Source: Ceriagrion tenellum
Lineage: Eukaryota; Arthropoda; Insecta; Odonata; Coenagrionidae
Length of the DNA stretch: 64,000 nucleotides
Assembly: GCA_963169105.1 (NCBI GenBank)
Contig: OY720639.1
Coordinates: 52,805,848 to 52,869,847 of the forward strand
Direction: 5' to 3'
Below, piece after piece: positions 1 through 12,642 of the stretch. The stretch's first letter is position 1, and the number at the start of each line of letters is the position of its first letter. Made by a program: the position numbers and the translations under genes. The notes below the pieces were generated by a model, which worked only from the letters and a program-made list of their open reading frames with translations, ran no database searches and was not told the DNA's origin.

Positions 1-456
1 TTACTTGAAGAAGATGAACATTGCCCTGCGCAAGTGACGTCGATGCTGATTTTTCTTTTTATTTGAACTGATGTTTTTAGAAATCAAATTCTTGAATTAT
101 TTATTTGAACGTGATGGTTGTACTTGCAATTAAATCTATGCCGAGCATCGTGACAGACATTAATTTGCTGGAAGTGAGATCTTTTGTATATATATATGTT
201 TGATCAAGTTTAACTTGTATCCTCAGTTCCAAAGGTCAGCATTTCATATTATCATTGTAATATCATCCCACCCCCCACTGCCGTGTCTCATCTGTGTGGT
301 TATTTATGTTAATTATATTGTTTCAGCCTTTGAATGTTTTGCCCTTTGAGTAACATTTAAATAAATGGTTACTTCAGTCTAATATTCAATTCACTTTACT
401 ACCTTTGAGTTGGGGGTGTATATAAAAAAATGGACATTTTCTGCACCCAATTTCAG
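1..456 (+). other. lola: Intron sequence upstream of the shared exon
   Basis: AT-rich non-coding sequence with no long open frame. It ends in a pyrimidine-containing 3' splice site reading CCCAATTTCAG at 446-456. I infer it is the end of the intron before the last shared lola exon. The BTB-coding exons are not in this window. Confidence 0.6.
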
Positions 457-546
457 GCTTTGCACCATGGCATATGATGCCTGACCGGTCAGGGGATGAT
501 ATCTTCATTCCATCTCAGGAAACTGCTGCTCAACGTGAGAGCCAAG
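457..546 (+). CDS. lola: Last constant (shared) exon of lola, internal coding exon
   Basis: A 90-bp internal exon between a TTTCAG acceptor and a strong AAG|GTAAGA donor. Only one frame is open. It starts with two bases completing a codon, reads FAPWHMMPDRSGDDIFIPSQ and nine more residues (ending ESQ), and leaves a single G at the donor. That phase matters: all fifteen terminal exons downstream start with two bases that complete a codon beginning with G, giving E, D, G or similar as the first residue. This is what a common 5' donor feeding many alternative 3' exons should look like. The peptide is polar and probably part of the flexible linker between the BTB domain and the variable DNA-binding end. 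I recognise the role from phase and position rather than from the peptide, so a cassette exon remains possible. Confidence 0.7.
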
Positions 547-1899
547 GTAAGAATTTCCCTTGCCAGTTTTTTTTAGATCTTTTCCGTTGTACTACTTTTT
601 AGAACTAAAGGACACATTGTAAATGAGCAGTTCCAATAGGTACAGTACTTATCCATTTTCCTTTCATTTCCTTGCCCTTCCCTGTTGAGGCAATTTCTGG
701 TATGTTTTTCCATTATTGTATGGAGTTAGTAAAGATCATTTCTAACACACTTTGAATCATCAATATTTAAGTGTGAATCATTTGCACTTAGCTTTCTTAA
801 TTTCTATCCATGATGTCAGGATTTATTTTACGTAACAACTTCTTGATTTTCACTTGACTGATGATAATTCCAGTATGTTGTAACTACCTTAGTTTTTATC
901 TGCCTTTTTATAAAATTTAATTTTCAACTTCTCTAGTATAATCTTTATTTCCTGGACAGTAAAAGGAGAATTCAAGTTTTCTGAGTGATTGTTTTCTTTG
1001 AGAATGGGTGGTTGAGAACTAAGTGAAAGGGAATGAAAGTAGCATTCTCCATGTTCTCTGTAAGCCAATTTCAATGCTGCTGCCTCACACCCTTCACCTC
1101 ACGCCCCCATCCTACCTGATGCTCCCATCCCACCTACCAGCTACATCACATCTTTAAGTCTCCCTTACCACTACTTCCCTTTCTCTTACCGTGATCCTCA
1201 GGTCGTAACAAATTTCTCCTCTCTCTTTACCACATGAACATGGTCATGGAAAATGGAGCAAGTCATAGTTAGGGCAGTCTCTTAAATGAAGCTTTCTCTG
1301 TAAAGCAACTGCATAATCACCTGCCATCTTTCTCTTGTTGGGAAAGGATGGGCAGTGGTTCAATGGGCAGTAAGTTTTCTCTGTTTTAGTAGATATCTTT
1401 TAATTTCCTATGTGTGTACTTGCTGAAGAATGCTCTACAAGTGTCCTATGGTTCAGCACAGCACTGCAGGGTATCTGATTTTTTTCTTGTCTGTGAATGA
1501 TCTCGGGTGTGTATATTGCGTTTTCCAAGTCTCCCTGCCATTGTGGATATATTATATATTTTTGGAGCTGCATTTTTGCCTGTTGACCCTTTTTTCTGTT
1601 TGTCATCTGTGTCATGTTTATTTTTCAACATATTTTGAGTCATGTTGGCATCAAGGGGGGTTAAGGTACCTCAGCTGTTTCGATATATATATTTCTACTC
1701 TTTTTCCACTTTTTCTCATCATGACCTTCCCCCCTTTCCTTCTCATCGCAATATTATTCCCATTCTTATGAATTTCTCCCTTTTTATTATCAAGGCACAC
1801 AGTAAGGTTGTTGCTAATGCAAGTGCCTCGTCAAAATCGAAATTTTTGTAAATTTTCATGCTCAAATAATGCTCAGCTCTCAAGTAGCATTCTTCCGTC

Positions 1900-4800
1900 C
1901 CGGTTTATGCATGTATTTTTCCGTGGTCACATCAAACTCGTCTCCCTCCCTCTCTCTCTCTCACGTCCGGAATATGACGCTGACGTTGCCGTTCGCCGTC
2001 GACGCCCTGTCACAGAACGCCTCCTCTCTCCTACAAGATCATCGTCTTCGTCGTTTCTTGAATAGTTGCCCTCCCAATTTCCACCCGTAGGGGAACCCCC
2101 TTCCACATCATACTCATCATGCCCACCCTACGTATTTCGATTTGCGTTACGTCCTCGTAGCCCCTTCCCAGTTAAGTTGATTCAATCTGCCATTTGGTAG
2201 GATTTGTGGTAAATTTTTCCTGGTCGTGTACATTACCTCCATCTTTCATCGCTCCCCTCGTCGTCGATGTCCTTCGTCACAGGTCAACTAGTGACCAGTC
2301 TCTTTCCTGCCGCTTTCATATTTAGGAGGCTCTTGATATTAATTCCTCATTTTTAAGCGATGTTTAATATTCATTTTCGCCGAAGTTAGTGCGCCAAGTC
2401 GAAGATGCGATATTTTCAAGCCCCCTTGTAAATGTTTGTTCGTCCGTATCGGTCATACTTCGAACTTTCTTAAATTTTGATTTCCACTTCATTGTTTTAC
2501 TACCGATGGTCAGTCAGTTAGTCATTTTTTGAGACTTCAGCCCCCGCGTCGTGCATTTCTTGTCCCAGTCTCGCGCTCTCACACGTTTGCTCTCTCTCTC
2601 TCTCTCTTTCCGTCTCTCTTGCTACTGCTACTAGAGGACCGCGAATCGATAAAGCGCGCTCGTGTAATGGGGTGGTGGCTGGAGGAGGAAGAAGCTAATA
2701 GCTATCCACTGGCATCTTGTTTTTCTGAACTCAAGGCGGGGTTCGAAGCTGTCAACAAACGACCACTTGTTTTCTCTACCCCACACAGCCTTAATCTCGC
2801 CTCCTACGCCCCCCTCAAACTCCCCCTCTCGTATGTCCGCCCCACCCAGTCGTGTTCTCTCTCTCTCTCTAGCAAGTGGTCGCAGTCTCCCTTGAAAACC
2901 TCTAGCTACATCCTTGCGTGTTGACTCACCTTAAATAGTCATCCGGAGGTTTGATGATTGTGTATTTTTTTTGTAAGGTTTTCAATCATTTGGCTCGTCC
3001 CGTTGAGGAATACGACCTCCCTCCCGTCACCTCGGTCTCCATTTATTTTTAATGTTATCGATTTTCAGTCGCCGGTAACTTATTTTCGGACGTAGTCTCG
3101 CCGCTGTTGCGAGTGTTTATCGCGCGGAGTAATCGCGGGAATTCTCCGCTTCGTGTATTGGAACCGTTTTTTCCATGGATTAAGTGAGAGTTTTTCGCTT
3201 AACACCATTTTTTATTTTAGCGGTCCCTCCTCTGTGTTAGGTCCTCTTTTCATTTCGTCCCTCCTTAATCACCCCGGAACTATTTCAATCGAGTGCGTAA
3301 TTGGTGTTGTCGAGCGTGCTTCAAGTGTGAAGCCCTTATTTCTAGTCGATTCGCCCTTCTCGTTTATTTATTTCTTCCCAGAATCGTCCTCCCTGCCCGA
3401 TTCCATGCACTACCTCACTCACCATCCTCAGCCCTTCCTCTCGTGTCTCTCGCCACCTCTCTTAAAGCACCTCACCCTTTCTCCAACACCGCTTGTCTCG
3501 ACTTCCTTTCCCCGGATTTTTTCTCCTCTCTCGCACTTCTCGCAGCCCACGTCTTTTCTCTTCTCGCGGGGCAGGATATTACCAGGAAGTCAGTGACTCC
3601 CATGGAGAAAATGTAGGCCACGTTAGCTTAGGTCTAACTCGTTCCTGCCATTCTTATTCCTCACCATTCTCTTCGCCAGAAGATTTTCCTCGAACACGTT
3701 TCTCTCTGTCAATCTCGGGTATTTTTTCCCCGTATGGTTCTTTTCAATGTAGTAACTCGAGCTCGTCACGTTGGCTGTGCTAGTTGTAATAATGCAGCAC
3801 TATGTCTTTCTTAATTCTTGTCATTCCCTTTCTGTCTCTTTAAGTCGTGTTGATAAGCTTGAACTTTGCCATGTTCGGCCATTATTTTTTATATCAGTGC
3901 ATCGATTTGTGTTCCCCGTTCGTTGGGATATCTCGAATAGCTTACCATCATCCGCTTCTCACTCTCTTTTTGTCTAGGGGTCTTATTCAGTAAGGCTAGG
4001 GAATATCGAAGCAATGGCAATCGTAGGACGTCGCAGCCTCGATAAATCTCGATTGTTGCCCTAAAATGTTCAGTTTTGTCGAGGATGTGACGTTGAAACC
4101 AGTATTTTTGACGTTCAATAATTTCGAGTCCTTTCTGAATAAGTCTCGAGCTCGCCAAGTGATATGTTCATCTTTGCGTATTCTTTCATTCCCGCTGCGT
4201 TATTTTGGGAGTTCGTTACCCTCACCCTCATTCCCGTCTTCTTGCCGCGGGTTCCGACGTCTCCTGCGTTGCTCGATTTTGTTACGGATGTGCGGAACCT
4301 CGCCTGCGCTTTTCGTCATATGGAGGGGTATAGTCGTGCACAGCCCCTCTCCTTCGTCCTTACCTCTCGCCCTGATCGTCTTTCTCGTCGTTTTCGACGA
4401 AGTAAGGGAACTCAATGGGCTATATTTGTTGTATATGGCTTCACCGCCACACATACTTAAAAAGCATTGCAATGTGTTGTATTGAAAACATCTTTGGTTT
4501 TGCCTCGGCTAATTTTTTTCTAAATACTCTTGATGGGCGATTTCTGGAGGTTAAAGGGGGCGTGGTTTATTCTTCCCTTCTGCATTTTGTGTGTTCTACA
4601 AGGCGTGAGGACATGCCCGAACTAGTGCAATAACTGTTGTCGCGGTTTGTTGTCTCGAGTCGTCGGCCAAGCTTTTTGGAGAGTTAACGCGGGCGCGTCT
4701 CTGTATGTATGTGTGTGTTAGGGGATTCCGCTTTTATTCATGTTTTTTTTCTTTATTCCGGGGCGGGAGAGGGGTACTACGGCAGACATGGTGGTTTGGC

Positions 4801-5830
4801 AAGCGCGAGGGGGGGTCTGCCTGCCTGGGGAATGTAGAAGGGTGGGGGGTTTAGAATTGGGGTGGTGGCCCGCCCCAGCCGCGCCTTTGCCCCTCTTCGT
4901 TTCTCTCCTCTCCGCCTCCACGCTCCCCGTCCCACGACTCCGCCCCCGCCAGCCGGCTCGGCGGCGGACGGGCTGTTCCCGTCCCGCCTGTGTGTGCTAC
5001 ACTAGCTTGGGGCCGGGTAGGGAGAGAGAGGGAATCGATAAAAGCGGTGGAGAATCAATAACCGCTGGAGGAGGGAGGCTGGCTGGCCTATCTCCCCTCC
5101 AAAACCCTCTCCCTCGTTTCTCCTCCTCTTTCTAAACCCTTGTGTGCTTGCTGCCCTCACCCTCCCGGTCTTTGCATCCTCCCTTCCTCCGCTATAATCC
5201 GTCCACCATCATCATTCTCTCCCCTTCTCTCAGCCGCTGCAATCTCTTCTCCCCTTGCTCCTCCGTCCGCCGCCCCTCACGCCGTTCTACCCTCGCTGTA
5301 CCACCCCCTTGGTCTCTCTAGACGACGTAGCGGCGGCCATGTTTGCATCTATGTTCTCTTCTCGTCTGGCTCTCCCCCATTCCCCGGTCCGGCGGCTGGA
5401 GAAGATAAATGTTCAAATGAGAACTATTCATCGCACGTTCCCCAGTGCCGTCGATGCACAGTACGCGAAGCCGCGAGAAATTTTCTGTCAGTTAAATGCT
5501 CTCTTCACGCGGGGATGCTCGGGTGTCGAGTTAGGGAGGGGAATATCAAAGGTTGTGTGCGGCGGCCAGTCGGCGTTTTTCCGTCCGCAAAAATTTCTTT
5601 CCTCCCCTTCCCTGCGTCGCCGTGCGTCGATCGCTTCCGCAATTCCCCCGGGGCAGACCTCCCCTTAATTCTCCGGCATGTGTCCCTGCCGCTGACGCGC
5701 CGCGTTTTATTGGCCGTTACGTTGTCAAGGAGCTAGCAGCCCGATTGCTTGTTTTTCGGTCGTCTGACGGACCATTTCCAAGCGCGTCACTCATTTGGTC
5801 CCCCCATGTGCATTCGCGAGGTACAGTATA
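1900..5830. promoter_or_regulatory. CpG-dense region, possible internal promoter or regulatory block
   Basis: CpG dinucleotides are visibly common here (for example around 1980-2050, 2640-2660, 3060-3140, 4900-5000 and 5330-5720), unlike the AT-rich flanks. No coding feature explains it. Insect genes often have such composition at 5' ends, so an alternative promoter or first exon inside lola is possible, but I see no clear TATA, initiator or exon structure. Treat as a compositional call only. Confidence 0.3.
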
Positions 5831-6399
5831 GGTCAGTCTTGTGCGGTTTCAATATCTTATTTCACTATTATCAAATCCTACGGACGTGTATCATGATTGT
5901 TGAGTAGAGTACGCCAAGGCATTGTCTTCGACCCTGAAGATAGGTTTTCACTTATATATTTAAATATTTTTGAAACTACCACGTTTACATTGATTTTTTT
6001 AACAAATGGCCTCCAATGGAACCTTACCATCATGTCCTTGTCGTTAATATATTTATCTAGGTTGAAACATAATTTCAGTCTTCACAAACGACTTGACTTA
6101 GACATGATTCAGTGATCGTAAACGGTCGGCTTGAAGGCCGATATACAATTTGTTGTTTGTATCTTGTACGTGGGACGAACTCTCACTGGTATTCCGAGTG
6201 GTCCGAAGTCCACTGTGGTAGAACTTGAGCGCGCGGCCCCAACAATATCAGGCGCGGATTTAACCCTTTCGCCATCTAGGCCGACGAAATTATGAAACTT
6301 GGAAAGGAAGAGGGATATTTTTTTGCGCATCACTCCCGGTGGAAAATACTGGGTTTTAAAATGGCCTTCTGCGGATGTTTTTATCGTCTTCATCAGTGC

Positions 6400-7110
6400 C
6401 TCGACATCGACTGTTTTTCCCCCGAGGTCTCCTTTCGTCCCTCCCGCATCCCCATTCCCCCATCTTTCCTCCGCCTTCCCCGCTTCCGTCCATTCCCTCG
6501 ACCTCCATCTGTCCATTCCACCCTTTCACACCGGCCTGTGCCTCCTTTCTCTTGCATCTTGCTCCCGCGTCCTGGATTTCCCTTCACCCACGGCGAGCCT
6601 TCCTCTCTCTCACTCGCTATATAACATACCTCTTACTTCCTCCGCCGCCTCGAAGCTTCATCCCGCACTCCCTTCCGAATATATTCCTTCCCCTCTCTTT
6701 CTCCAAAAAAATCCCCTCACCCTCTTTTCTGTACATTTTATTTCCATTCTCCCCATCCAGGCTAACCCTCGTTTGCCCCTCATATCTATCTCTCTCTCTC
6801 TCTCTCTCTCTCCCCCTCTCCCTCCCTCCTGTCCTCCCACCCTTGGATCCTATTCATTCCCTGCGCCGCTCTACGCTTATTCTCCCTTCCGTCTCCCCCC
6901 GCTTCCATCACTTTTCCGTTCGCCCCCTCCTCCGTCTGCTACGTCCCTTCCCCTATCCCCCTGCCCTGTGTCTCCCTCTGCGCCCCGTTACTAACCCTCT
7001 TTCCTCCTCCCGTTTTCCTCCCTCCTGCTTTGACGTCCCGGTCTCCTTTTCCCCTCGTTCGCGTCTTTCCCTCCCTCTTCGTAAGCATAAGCCCGTATCA
7101 AACGATTCTT
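6400..7110. repeat. Pyrimidine-rich low-complexity tract with TC microsatellite
   Basis: Almost uninterrupted C/T on the + strand, including a (TC)n run at about 6787-6812. It generates spurious Ser/Pro/Leu open frames on + and Arg/Glu/Gly frames on -. Confidence 0.8.
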
Positions 7111-9299
7111 GGTCCAACTGAAGTTCGGGGTTGCACGCTAGTTTTGTAGCTTCCTAGCATTGTATGATACTAAACTTACATGCTAGCCGACAAGTATGGC
7201 AGCCATCATTTAACTCTCGGTACTCTATTTCATAATTTATACAGTACTAGTGAGGTACTCGCGCCAATCAGGATCATTAGCTGCCTACCATTTGCGTAAG
7301 CTTTTATAGTCGCTGTACAGTCTTCATTTTTGAAATTTGCGCCGCCTTTACATACTAGAGGTGACAATTTTCTGAACGTGAAAGTAACAGTGGCAAAAAC
7401 TGATCCCTTCAGTTTTTGTAATCCTGCTGCCATAGGTAACGTAATTGAAAAATCGCAGTGGTAGATATTAATGAAAATACCATCGTCACGCCGGCATTAG
7501 TTTAGTACATTTGTGAAACCCTTTAGAAGGTTGAAAGCCCTACTGAATTCCGTGTACAATATCAAAGTTCCGGCTAGTGGAAACTTGGTTTTGCCCTGGG
7601 TGAAATATCGTGAGATGTGGGCTTTAACTAATGACGGCTCCGAAACGTCCCTCATATTTCCCCAGTCTGCCAAGTGTTCATCTTCTCTCTTTCCTCTCTG
7701 CCACCAAGCCTTTCTCTCTGTACAGTTTTTAACTCGCCCGTCTCCTGTCCTCCAAAATCAAATCCTCCCTTCCTCTACTTACTCGTCCCCCCTCTTCTGC
7801 TCCTCCCTGTACCACCCTTGTGCTGCCGGTATTACAGCTGTCAGCTGCCCCCACTTCCTCCCTTACCTGGCTTCATTATTTCGATATTTTCTTTGGTGTA
7901 TAGTTGTCGCCCAGCTTCTTCTGCCTTGCGATAACTTCGCTCGATGTTCTAACGCAATATTTGCTTTACGTTATCCCAGCTTAAAATTACCACTTACACG
8001 TATCTCAAATCGCTCCAAGGAAGTAACATTCCCACGCTACGTTTTTGGGTTAATCGTTGAGCAATCTTAGTTAAAGTGACGGTTATATCGTGCGCCATAT
8101 GTAACACCATATGTGGTGTACAGGCGCAATGCTCTCGTCTATTCTCCATACATAAGGCCAACATGTATTCGTATTTATGGGTTTAAATGTAGTAATGCGT
8201 ATGATAGGTAATGTATGTTTATTACTAATCCCGAAATTCGCGAGGTCGTAAGGTAATGGGATGGAATTTTCAATACCCAGCGGTAGTCGACCTGTCATCT
8301 TCCATTTCGTACTGATTCATGTTCACGTAAAATGCTCTTGAAAATACTGTTCTTTTTTAAGCCTTGCTGTGCACCCTCATTGCGGATTTTGAGGTGTGAA
8401 ATCATGTTCCTGTTTGAATTTAGGCTAATAGCCGTTGGAATATCCGTCCGACCATAATAGACGACTCAATAATTTAGCCTACCTTTGGAGTCGAGACCTT
8501 CAAGTGGTAATTTGCCATTTTAAAGTCAAGTCAACGTCATTTAAGTCATATTGACGTCATTGTTAAGATAGTGTTCTTTTTATTGCGCAATTTTAGCGTT
8601 GGGAAAATTCATAGTTTATACAAAGCAGTTAGTAACCTTCATGTTCTGATTATAGTAATTCTTCTTTACTGTTAAGCACATTACAAGGGATTTCCCCAGT
8701 CTTGGAGGATGGGGATGTATTTTATTCTATACTCAAGAATTCCCTGTTGATTCGGTGGAGCACTGTTAATGGCGAAAGACGTGTATCTACTAGGTCATTT
8801 CAAATATGTAGTATTATCTAACTCTTGATACCGTTGTCCGTGAACTCAGGGTCGAATCGACGAACTGGGCTGTTTATTTCGGAATCAGCTGGAAAACGGA
8901 TTTGTAGAACTCATACGTATTGGCGTGGTTTGTGCATGACGTCGTAATCCATGTGTATAATTAATGCAGTAGCCTGCCAAAAGGCTACAAACTCGCTCGA
9001 AGCAATGTTTAGGTTTCATATTCGGAAGCGTAGGTCTTAGTAGTTCTCTAATGCATTTCAGCTATTTTTGTGTTAATCCCGATTTTGGAAAAGTTAACCG
9101 TTTTGTAATTAGGGCGCTTGATACGCCATGGGTAAATTATTCAACCGGCATGAGTTAAAATTTAATTCGAACCGTCGAAAATTCGGAAAAATTACATTGT
9201 ATTCGTTAGGAGTGCATCTCTGTCGCTATCGAGGGGTCGTTGCTGGCGTATAAGCCCACCGAATCTCCGTGTACTGATATGATTTTTCAGAGGAGCTTC

Positions 9300-9910
9300 A
9301 CACCACCCGCTTTTCCGTTATGTCTTGTCGCCTCCCCCTTCCGTCGCTCGACCTCCTTCACTTGGCCTCTGCTCTCCCTCCTAAGCGCATCTGTCCGCCC
9401 TCTCCCTACCTACCATGTCCTCTTTTATCTCCTCACTACTCGTCCTCTCCGCCTCCTTGACTTCCTCCCGTCCCTCTTCTTCCTCTTTCCCCTCCGCTCC
9501 ACTTTTGTTATGCCCTCCCTCCCCCTTTCCAACCCCACCGCCCTCATGCTCGCTCCTTCCCCGTCTTGCCCTCGCCTTTTCTTTCTTTCCTTGTCCATGT
9601 CTCTTATGTGTGCCTCCCTCTTCTCAAATGTCCTCATTTTCCCCCTTTTCATTTTTTCCGCCCTCATTGCTTTTCAGATCCCATCTCCCTTTTCGCTCGC
9701 CTCTTCTTTTATATTATTTTTTTCGTTTGTGGCCATTCTTTGTCCCGCATCTGCCGTTCTTTTTTTAAGCTCTGTGGCGTTATATCCCATCCTCCTCCCG
9801 TCTTCCTCGTCTCCTCTCTCCGTTATTCCTGCCCTGCATCGTTCTTACGTACTCCTTTAACTCTTTCCTCCCCCCTTAATCTTTCTCGTGAGGCGACACC
9901 ATCTTCGCTC
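9300..9910. repeat. Second pyrimidine-rich low-complexity tract
   Basis: Same composition as the tract at 6.4-7.1 kb. Open frames here translate to low-complexity Ser/Phe/Leu/Pro and have no domain. Confidence 0.75.
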
Positions 9911-11916
9911 GTTTAGGTGGCCTTACTTCCGATGCCCTTTCCTCTATCCAAGCCTGTCCTAGTCTCGTCCTTGCATCCTTTTGATTTCCCCCGTTTACTA
10001 CGTTTTCGATCGCCGTCGAAGTTGGTTTAGCGCTGGACTCCGGCCTATTTTTCCGGCCGTCTCGATTACCAGTTTCGTTCGTCGCGTTTCGCGTTAGAGG
10101 CGATATGTCCGTAGGCAGTGTTTTTTTGTAGCCATGGTAGATGAGAGAGGAGGAGTCGGAAAAGGATTGGAATTATTCGGACAAAAGGTGAGAGAGACTG
10201 AGAGAGAGAGAGCGAAGGATCCGAGGGACGCGCGTCATGGCTTAATTGGGAGAATTGGATTTCGAAATTGAACTATTTTTTTTGCCAAGTTTCATGTTGT
10301 CCCATGGTTGCACCATTTTTCATCATTGTTGGATTGGCAAGACCAAATGTTGTGAAATTGGTAGAAATGTTTTGTATAATATATGCACCCAGTGCCCTGC
10401 TGTGTATAATCGTAAATTTGATGTAAGCTGTCCAGTGCATGGCGTATTTTCTTAACCTAGCCAAAATATCTATTCCATCCACAGTTTGAAGTATTAATAA
10501 GTTACAAATGGAATGAGCCGTCACTATTACTCTTTGGTAGAGACTCTGGCTAACTTTAGAAAATGCGCCATACTTGAGAGAACCGTAGTGTAGTATTTTG
10601 CAGTTGTCTGTAGAATGTATTGTAGGGTAGATTTTTCTCTATTTATGTATACTCTTGTGTTGGTTGACCTTCTTTGAGCTATTTTGTAAGCATGTTGCTT
10701 CAAGGAAACAGGGAACCAGGAAAAAATCGATCTTTTATGCCTACTGCTTCTACTACTTTTTACTAAAAACTTGTCACACTACCACTGCTGCTATACTATT
10801 CACTACTACATTCTGTTGGTGATAGATCATGTAATACCAAAATCAAATACTGCTGTAAAAATTATCTGCCTCGACTCCGCCTGTCGGAGGTACGGAGCGC
10901 TGCCTGTTTTAGAGCTATCTATCGGGCTGACGTCAATGACCGCAACCCGTTCGGGACGTACCTAGAGTCCTCACGTGGTTGAATCCTTTTGACAAGTGAC
11001 AACTTTGTAGACGTTTTTCAGTGCTTCTTAGAGTGACTCTTACTTAGTGAATCAGATCTCATCGGATTAGGTTGAATGTTCTAAATTTTTGACCATCTTA
11101 AGTTAACGAGATTACCATTTTCAAATGGTGTTGAGGTTCTCATCAGCTTTGTTAGGGCATTTGATGAAGTTTTAGCTGTTCGGTGTCCCATGCTTAGCGA
11201 TTCGACCTTGTGGTTTTGTTGAGCTTTTTTGGGTAGTCGTGTAAGATCAAATTTTACAACCTTGAAGAAGTAACTATTCCGATCGTTCTCATTAGTGTGT
11301 TTTTCACTTGTTGGTAAGTTTCCAGTTCAATAAGAATTCCGCGCTTGAATCTTATTATTGTTCTGTCCTCACCCTACTTGTCTCGGCATTACTGTATCAT
11401 GTATGCACTTTAGGTTTTGGGCTCTTGACGTTAAGTTTGTCGTTGTTTTATGACATGTGATTTCTACTAAAACCCTTTCAGTGTTCTTCCCATTTTAAAT
11501 CTTATCAACTTTTAATATGTTGCCTTGTGTGTTTTTTTCTCTTTCATTACTTAACCTCTTATTCGTTAAAATACCATCAAAATAATATTGGTGTGATCGT
11601 TGGTGTTTTCCAAAGCGTAGAGGCTCGTTCACAAGTACTCACGAGTGGATGAACTATCCATGCAAACTATTTGGAATCATTCCAATATTGTTCAGCATTC
11701 TCGTGCCTTTCAAATCATTTTTGAGTCTCGTTTGCCTGTAATGCATAAGGGTGAGTTGTTTTTATGATTTTGTCAACTTTTTCATGCTGTGAGAGTCTAA
11801 ATCATTAATTTGTTTTGCTAGAAATGCTCAGCCTTGTTCTAAATTCATAAGCTTTTTTTAAAGCCCTAGCTATGTATTTGTGTACGAGCCTTTTTCTTTT
11901 TTTTATGGATATATAA

Positions 11917-11939
11917 TGTTATATATATATATATATATA
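11917..11939. repeat. TA dinucleotide microsatellite
   Basis: Alternating T and A for about 23 bases, roughly 170 bp before the acceptor of the first finger exon. Confidence 0.9.
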
Positions 11940-12109
11940 CCCCTTTTTTGGCGCGAGATCTCTCGGTTCTTTGTGGGTGGATGTCATTCATTCTGGCTAA
12001 GTAGGTAGGTCGCTTACCCATTTGAAATCCCCCCAGTGACCGTTGTGTCGTGGACTCGTCCATTGGAGGTCCTAACGCACTCTTCCCTCTCCTTGTTGTG
12101 TTGTTGCAG

Positions 12110-12642
12110 AGCCGTGGAGTAGTGGGTATCCGTTCCCGCAGCCACCCTGCACGCTCTCCTATCCGGTCGGGGAGGAGACGGAGGAGGAGGAAGAGTTGCA
12201 AAGCTTTCTCTCAGTGGAGGATGAGGGGGGCGGAGGAGGTGGCAGTAGTGTTGTCGCATGCGTTCGTAGGCCGATGGTAGGCCGGAGACGCGGGGGAGTT
12301 GAGGACGAAGACGGTGATATAATGGTGGTTGTGGACGATGAAGTAGGCGGCACCATCGGTCGCGGATTTGTCGGTGCCACTGGTGCCTCCCCTGGTAAAT
12401 TGTCGTGTCCACGTTGCGCACGCCAGTACTCTGTAAACTATACGCTGGAGCGGCACCTCCGGTACGAGTGTGGCGTCGCCAAGCAGTTCGCGTGCCCTGC
12501 CTGTCCGAAGACGTTCAGGCGTCGTTACGTGTTGAGCGCGCACCAAAAGAAGGCTGGTCACTTCGGCCCTCCCGCTCCCCTGCCGTACAGGAGGCATCCC
12601 TTGCCGCCTCCTCGTCCTCCCACAACGCACACCATACAGTGA
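12110..12642 (+). CDS. lola: lola alternative terminal exon 1: C2HC + C2H2 finger pair
   Basis: Terminal coding exon after a TTGTTGCAG acceptor, in the phase set by the shared donor, encoding 177 residues to TGA. The variable linker starts EPWSSGYPFPQPP, then becomes acidic (a run of Glu) and Gly-rich. The finger pair is at residues 100-151 (12406-12561). Finger one is C-x2-C-x12-H-x4-C with the lola signature RHLRYECG. Finger two (CPACPKTF...AHQKKAGH) is C-x2-C-x12-H-x5-H, a spacing shared only with exon 2. The BTB domain would be supplied by upstream shared exons, giving a nuclear sequence-specific regulator. It is a close paralogue of exon 2. No polyadenylation signal is obvious nearby. 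Open frames in other registers across this exon are shadows. Confidence 0.9.

Larger units (their letters stand above)
547..12109 (+). other. 11.5-kb spacer between shared exon and first finger exon
   Basis: No zinc-finger exon and no convincing gene was found. The first 1.3 kb is AT-rich. From about 1.9 to 5.8 kb the sequence is CpG-dense. From 6.4 to 7.1 kb and 9.3 to 9.9 kb it is strongly C+T-rich on the + strand, which creates long Ser/Pro/Leu open frames that are compositional artefacts. A few short in-phase acceptor ORFs (2635, 3575, 10132) are listed under findings. A TA microsatellite lies just before the first finger exon. Confidence 0.6.

Noticed and set aside
6299..7121. Long overlapping open frames of 231-248 codons
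   Set aside because: They are Ser/Pro/Leu/Phe low-complexity translations of a C/T-rich tract, open in several frames at once, with no domain.
9240..9916. 206-codon Ser/Leu/Phe-rich open frame
   Set aside because: Same pyrimidine-tract artefact; looks superficially membrane-like but has no domain or start context.
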